From NCBI GenBank assembly GCA_035654835.1, contig DASRVZ010000063.1, positions 1-38,590 of the forward strand: DNA of 38,590 nt. The letters run 5' to 3'. Shown here piece by piece: positions 35,000 to 38,590 of the stretch (positions within the stretch are counted from its first letter, which is position 1; the number at the start of each line of letters is the position of its first letter). The notes under the pieces were generated by a model that had not been told where the DNA came from, did not search any database, and was given only the letters and a program-made list of their open reading frames with translations. The DNA comes from UBA4719 sp035654835 (GTDB lineage Bacteria > Actinomycetota > Actinomycetes > Actinomycetales > Dermatophilaceae). A program made the position numbers and the translations under genes.

Positions 35000-36217
35000 T
35001 CAACGCTCTCCGGACTGCTGAACGGCCGGCTCCGAGCGGGACAGCACGCCGGACAACGCGACGAGGACCACGCTCAGAACTAGAGGGAGGGCCATGGCAT
35101 GACGGATGCCGACCTGCCTGATCAGCGCGCCGATGATCGCCGGGCCGATGAGGAAGGCTCCATAGCCGAACGTCACCACGACCGCGAGCATCCGCCCGCC
35201 GCCGGCGTGGCCCGCGACCGCGTAGACCTGAGGAGCGATGATGCCGACTCCGAGGCCGACCAGGGCCCAGCCCACCAACAGGACGGGGAGCGACTGGCCA
35301 ACGATCGCCACGAGGTAGCCGATGGATGCCACCAGCCCGCCGAGGCGCACGACGTTGGCGCGACCGATTGCCGCGACCGCGAGATCGCCGAACATCCTGA
35401 TCAGGACCATGAACGCGCTGACCGCGACCAGCCCCAGCGCCCCTGTGGATGCTTCGACCGCCGCCACATCAGTGACGTGGACGGATGACCAGTCGACGGC
35501 GGTGCCCTCGGCCAGACCGAAGCTGAACGCCATTGCCCCGAGCAACACCGCGAACGCCGGCACTCGAGGACCGGCATCGGGTCCTCTGACAGTCCTGATC
35601 CCTGCCGTCATCGGCACCCACCGCGAGATCCCCACGCAGGCGACCACCGAGACCGCGCTGAGCGTGACGAGAGCGGGAGCGATGACCGCGCCCCCCTCGC
35701 CCGCCAGCCGGGCGATGAGGACGACCGCCGACGCGCCGGCCAGGTTTCCCACGCTGAAGCCGGCATGCAGCCGGCTCATCACCGGCTTCACCCGAGCTTG
35801 CTCCACCCGGACACCGAGGGCGTTCATCGAGACATCCATGGCTCCGTTGCCCAGGCCGGCCAACGCCGCGGCCGCGGCGGCGAGCGGAAGGCTCCGAGTG
35901 AACGCCAGGGCCGCGACCCCCGCGATCAACAGCGCGGCCGCCGGCAGCACGACGCTCCTGGCGCCGCGGCTGTCGGCCAGGCGCCCCCCGATCTGCATGG
36001 ACACCAGAGCCGCCGCAGCCAGCGAGACCAGCACAACCGCCAGCCCACCCGCGTCGACGCCCAGCCGCTCGCGCATCGCCGGCAATGTCGCGCCGATTCC
36101 GCCGACGAGAGTGCCGTTCACCGCGAAAAGGCCGGCCACCGCCACCAGGGACTTTGTGCCAGCCAGGTTCCCGGCGACCTCAGCGTCGGCGTCTGGCGCG
36201 ATGGGGGCCTCGGTCAC
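35000..36217 (-). CDS. Major facilitator superfamily transporter
   Basis: 405-residue membrane transporter with 12 predicted helices, from GTG 36217 (VTEAPIAPDADAEVAG). The loop between helices 2 and 3 has the MFS signature-like QIGGRLADSRGAR. The central helix pattern FGLAEGTAVDWSSV resembles the family that includes fucose permease-like and inner-membrane YbjJ-like proteins. Substrate unknown. The frame open further up to 36613 is antisense to the phosphotransferase relic and is rejected. It lies downstream of that relic on the opposite strand and is not obviously part of an operon. Confidence 0.9.
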   Translation of the reverse strand: MTEAPIAPDADAEVAGNLAGTKSLVAVAGLFAVNGTLVGGIGATLPAMRERLGVDAGGLAVVLVSLAAAALVSMQIGGRLADSRGARSVVLPAAALLIAGVAALAFTRSLPLAAAAAALAGLGNGAMDVSMNALGVRVEQARVKPVMSRLHAGFSVGNLAGASAVVLIARLAGEGGAVIAPALVTLSAVSVVACVGISRWVPMTAGIRTVRGPDAGPRVPAFAVLLGAMAFSFGLAEGTAVDWSSVHVTDVAAVEASTGALGLVAVSAFMVLIRMFGDLAVAAIGRANVVRLGGLVASIGYLVAIVGQSLPVLLVGWALVGLGVGIIAPQVYAVAGHAGGGRMLAVVVTFGYGAFLIGPAIIGALIRQVGIRHAMALPLVLSVVLVALSGVLSRSEPAVQQSGER

Positions 36218-36224
36218 TGCTCGA

Positions 36225-36839
36225 TTGTCCCAGTCGCGCCGCGACAGTCTGACAACGCTGGATGCAGCGCTGTGTTCACCCGTTGTCAGAGCGGCACCGC
36301 CGGTCACCTCCGGATTCACGAACGCGTATGCCGGTGGCGTCCTTCTGGGGGACGGTCGACAAGCCTTCCTCAAGGCGTCCGGGCCCGAGTTCCCCTTTCC
36401 GGTCCTGTCCCTCGGCCGGCCCCTGGCCGCAGACACCGACGCGTTGGGGGCCGGCGCCCAGAACGACCACCTCATCCACTTCGACCTGCGGCCGGACAAC
36501 CTGCTCGTCGGACGCCGGGCGGGCGAGGTGGCCGACCGCGCATACGTGCTGGAATGGAACTGGGTCACGTTGGGGCCGGCGTGGTGCGACTGGGTGTCAG
36601 TGATCCCGGCCATGCAGGCCCAAGGGCACGACCTCGGCGAGCTTATGGACTCGACGCCGCTGTCCCGGTCCGCGGACCCGCACGCACTGGACGTCTGGCT
36701 GGCCCTGCTGGCGGTCTACATGCTGGTCTGTTTCGAGGATGAACCACCGCTGGGGGCCACCATGGCCCTGCGCCGTCACCAGCGGTTCTACGCCCAGGTC
36801 TTCCTCGACTCCCTGGCCACCCACCGCGGCTGGCTCTGA
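36225..36839 (+). pseudogene. Phosphotransferase (APH-like) gene with internal deletion
   Basis: The frame keeps an N-lobe start (SGFTNAYAGG then LLGDGRQAFLKA) and, only 28 or so residues later, the catalytic loop HLIHFDLRPDNLLV followed by the normal C-lobe (AYVLEWNWVTLGPAWCDW). Intact kinases of this fold have roughly 100 or more residues between those points, so the middle is missing, in frame. No good start codon precedes the N-lobe; a TTG at 36225 is the only plausible one. I read it as a decayed aminoglycoside/choline-kinase-like gene. It overlaps no gene; the MOSC gene converges on it, ending one base away. Confidence 0.75.
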
Positions 36840-37538
36840 TCAGTCGAGCGTGAAGGCCCGTCCGGCGCGCGCCCTCTCCCTGGTCTCGTCCAGTAGCTCG
36901 TCAGCGGCCAGGATCGACGGCAACAGCTCGGGCTCGAGGGTGAGCGCGCGGAACACCTGCGCGACCGTGACGCCGTGGGCTGGACGGTTCACCACGGTGA
37001 TGGGATCGCCGCCGCGGACCAGACCGGGGCGGACCACGCTCAGGTATGTGCCCGGCATCGCGGCTCGGGCAAACGTCCGCAGCCAGCCGCTCTCGGCGAT
37101 CCAGGCGCGGAACGTGCCACACGGTATGCGCGGGACGGTCACCGCCAGCTCGAGCTCGTCCCCGATCCGCCAGCGCTCGCCGATCACCGCTCCGTTGACA
37201 TCAACCCCGGTGGTGGTGAGGTTCTCGCCGAATACGCCGCCCGCCAGAGTGCGCCCCAGAACGGACTCCCAGTGGTCGAGATCCTCCCTGGCGTAGGCGT
37301 ACACGGCCTGGGCGTCGCCCCCATGGTTGAGGCGGTCGCCGACCATGTCCCCGACCAGCCCGCTGCCCAGCCCGTCGCGCTTGGTACCGGGCGCTCGCAC
37401 CAGGACCGGCTCCGTCGTGGGCACCTTGTCGATGCCGGTCACGTCTACCTCGCGCTTGTCCGGGTTGGGCTGGACGCGCGCGAGGTTCACGGAGAGCACT
37501 GCGCCTTCGACCGAGGTGCCGGTGACGTCGATGCTCAT
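36840..37538 (-). CDS. MOSC-domain protein
   Basis: 232 residues from ATG 37538. The MOSC sulfur-carrier fold shows LNHGGDAQAVYAYAREDLDHWE, GGVFGENLTTTG, and IPCGTFRAWI with the conserved Cys. The C-terminal helix pattern (AQVFRALTLEPELLPSILAADELL) matches the YiiM-like group that handles N-hydroxylated compounds with molybdenum cofactor; this role is inferred from the family. It is divergent from the PemK-like toxin gene. Confidence 0.93.
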   Translation of the reverse strand: MSIDVTGTSVEGAVLSVNLARVQPNPDKREVDVTGIDKVPTTEPVLVRAPGTKRDGLGSGLVGDMVGDRLNHGGDAQAVYAYAREDLDHWESVLGRTLAGGVFGENLTTTGVDVNGAVIGERWRIGDELELAVTVPRIPCGTFRAWIAESGWLRTFARAAMPGTYLSVVRPGLVRGGDPITVVNRPAHGVTVAQVFRALTLEPELLPSILAADELLDETRERARAGRAFTLD

Positions 37539-37573
37539 GGCCCAAGGCTAGACCGGCCACATGGCGCAGGTCC

Positions 37574-37613
37574 GTCATTGATCGAGCACCTGCGCGGCTG
37601 CGCCGTCAATGAC
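37574..37613. promoter_or_regulatory. Inverted repeat in the MOSC / PemK divergent gap
   Basis: GTCATTGA (37574-37581) and TCAATGAC (37606-37613) are perfect 8-bp complements 24 nt apart, between the two divergent starts. It could be an operator for a toxin autoregulator or a structural element. Confidence 0.5.
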
Positions 37614-37656
37614 GCATGCGCGCTATCTCAAGTCGCTCGACCGCTAGGGTCGGCGC

Positions 37657-38172
37657 ATGGCGAAGCGCAGCCGTCTGGGATCACAGCTAACGAGGGTTCT
37701 CGGCCGGGCGCTGGGCCGAGCCGGGCGCCGGGACCACGCGCCGCCTGCGCCGGAGAGAGGCACGGCATACCCAGGTGACTTTGTGGGGACCCCCGAGATC
37801 AACTACGCGCCCAACCCGGGGAACGACAACGTGGCCGACCCGGGCGAGATCGTCTGGACCTGGGTGCCGTTCGAGGAGGACCACACTCAGGGCAAGGACC
37901 GTCCCGTGCTGGTGATCGGGCGGGATGGGCCGTGGCTGCTGGCCCTGCCGTTGACCAGCAAGGACCACGACCACGACGCCGATCAGGAAGCGCGGGCAGG
38001 TCGCCGATGGGCTGATGTGGGGTCGGGCACCTGGGACCGCCATGGCCGCGCGAGTGAGGTACGGCTGGACCGGATCGTGCGCGTCAACCCTGATCTGGTC
38101 CGCCGCGAGGGCGCGGTCCTTGACGAACGTCGGTTCAACGCGGTGGCCGATGCTGTGCGTCGCACGGACTGA
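37657..38172 (+). CDS. PemK/MazF-family protein, toxin-like, without visible antitoxin
   Basis: 171 residues from ATG 37657. A basic N-terminal part (about 1-55) precedes the PemK/MazF-like domain: GEIVWTWVPFEED, DRPVLVIGRDG, LALPLTSKDHD, and VRLDRIVRVNPDLV. The pattern fits the actinobacterial PemK-family proteins annotated as toxin-like endoribonucleases. No short antitoxin gene is found next to it: upstream is the divergent MOSC gene and downstream a terminator. It may therefore be a solitary family member with a non-toxin role. Toxin activity is not shown by sequence alone. Confidence 0.87.
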   Translation: MAKRSRLGSQLTRVLGRALGRAGRRDHAPPAPERGTAYPGDFVGTPEINYAPNPGNDNVADPGEIVWTWVPFEEDHTQGKDRPVLVIGRDGPWLLALPLTSKDHDHDADQEARAGRRWADVGSGTWDRHGRASEVRLDRIVRVNPDLVRREGAVLDERRFNAVADAVRRTD

Positions 38173-38203
38173 CCAACCGCACCACGACGACCCCACTCAA
38201 CGT

Positions 38204-38236
38204 CGAAGGCCGGCTCCCGAGGGAAACCGGCCTTCG
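38204..38236 (+). terminator. 10-bp hairpin after the PemK-like gene
   Basis: CGAAGGCCGG (38204-38213) and CCGGCCTTCG (38227-38236) pair perfectly around a 13-nt loop, 32 bp past the stop codon. The tail is only weakly T-rich (TCTCGT), but hairpin and position fit a terminator. Confidence 0.7.
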
Positions 38237-38345
38237 TCTCGTGGCACTAACAGGACAGTTATCGAACCCTTACACACCCCTGTTACGGCTGCTCCGCCTC
38301 AACAGAGACGACGAGGTTGCTGTTGCCCTGGCTGTGGGTCGTCCG

Positions 38346-38590
38346 ATGACTGGGATCAGCGGGATAGCAAAGCAGCAACAGCGACGGCTTACCAAGCCTC
38401 AGCAGGCCGAACTTGTCGAGCGCTACCAGTCTGGCGACCTGATGACCGAGCTGGCTAAGAAGTATGGAATCGACCGGCGAACGGTGAGCGCGATCCTCAA
38501 ACGGCACGAAGTGCCAACACGTCCGCAAGGACTCTCTGCCGAACAGCTCCAAGACGCCGTTCTGATGTACGCCCAGGGCAACTCGCTGGC
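38346..38590 (+). CDS. Helix-turn-helix protein, cut by the window end
   Basis: From ATG 38346 the open frame runs off the window: MTGISGIAKQQQRRLTKPQQ, then AELVERYQSGDLMTELAKKYG and IDRRTVSAILKRHEVPTRPQ. This is a resolvase/Hin-type or MerR-like HTH, followed by the start of a second similar unit (LSAEQLQDAVLMYAQGNSLA), as found at the C-terminus of actinobacterial serine recombinases or as a stand-alone protein. Lys/Gln-rich codons and somewhat lower GC than neighbours hint at a mobile origin. The frame is open back to GTG 38241, so it may also be the tail of a broken recombinase. Confidence 0.7.
   Translation, partial: MTGISGIAKQQQRRLTKPQQAELVERYQSGDLMTELAKKYGIDRRTVSAILKRHEVPTRPQGLSAEQLQDAVLMYAQGNSL

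Overview
This window is a gene-dense, high-GC stretch of chromosome from an actinobacterium. Several things point to Micrococcales, and probably the family Intrasporangiaceae: the class II glycyl-tRNA synthetase (GlyQS type), the hrcA-dnaJ-rsmE / HIT-phoH-ybeY-CorC-era / leuA-recO-uppS housekeeping order, the F420/PPOX-type protein, DUF3097, DUF2277 and DUF4870 proteins, and two copies of a small two-helix membrane protein common in that family (often mislabelled LigA). The family-level placement is inference from gene content; no database was searched.

Layout. At 1-4260, mostly on the minus strand, are tRNA-Asn, an unknown small protein coupled to dnaG, dnaG itself and dgt. At 4270-8000 two paralogous membrane proteins, each with the same conserved leader, bracket an aldo/keto reductase, a two-domain sulfurtransferase and a DUF2277 protein. 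At 8190-11270 are dusB and glyS, then a small membrane protein. At 11480-14730 lies a compact zinc-uptake operon, znuA-znuC-znuB-zur, preceded by a Zur-type operator and an unexplained 19-bp triple repeat. At 14738-18290 are uppS and recO, then leuA with a leucine-rich leader peptide and a hairpin. At 18381-23064 are a PPOX-fold protein and the era, CorC-like, ybeY, phoH and HIT genes. At 23150-24768 an ECF sigma factor and a membrane-anchored GerMN/Gmad2-like partner sit inside the otherwise conserved housekeeping block. At 24787-28813 are rsmE, dnaJ and hrcA with a perfect CIRCE operator, and the divergent DUF3097 gene. At 28950-31281 are two DUF4870 genes and hemW; a decayed copy of the hemW 3' end lies between the DUF4870 genes. 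At 31282-31792 is a 0.5-kb stretch without a recognisable gene. At 31793-38590 are a VOC protein, trmB, lepA, an MFS transporter, a phosphotransferase relic, a MOSC protein, a PemK/MazF-like toxin without a visible antitoxin, and the start of an HTH protein cut by the window end.

How the genes work together. Most are information-processing genes: replication priming, tRNA modification and charging, ribosome assembly and rescue, isoprenoid carrier lipid synthesis and the heat-shock regulon. Three loci carry visible self-regulation: zinc uptake (Zur box plus encoded Zur), heat shock (CIRCE plus encoded HrcA) and leucine synthesis (leader peptide).

No CRISPR array, phage or clear new defence system is visible. 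The most distinctive signals are the hemW-tail relic between two divergent DUF4870 genes, the duplicated leader in front of the LigA-like membrane-protein pair, and an unusual number of short tandem duplications (15-34 bp units) both inside genes and in regulatory gaps.
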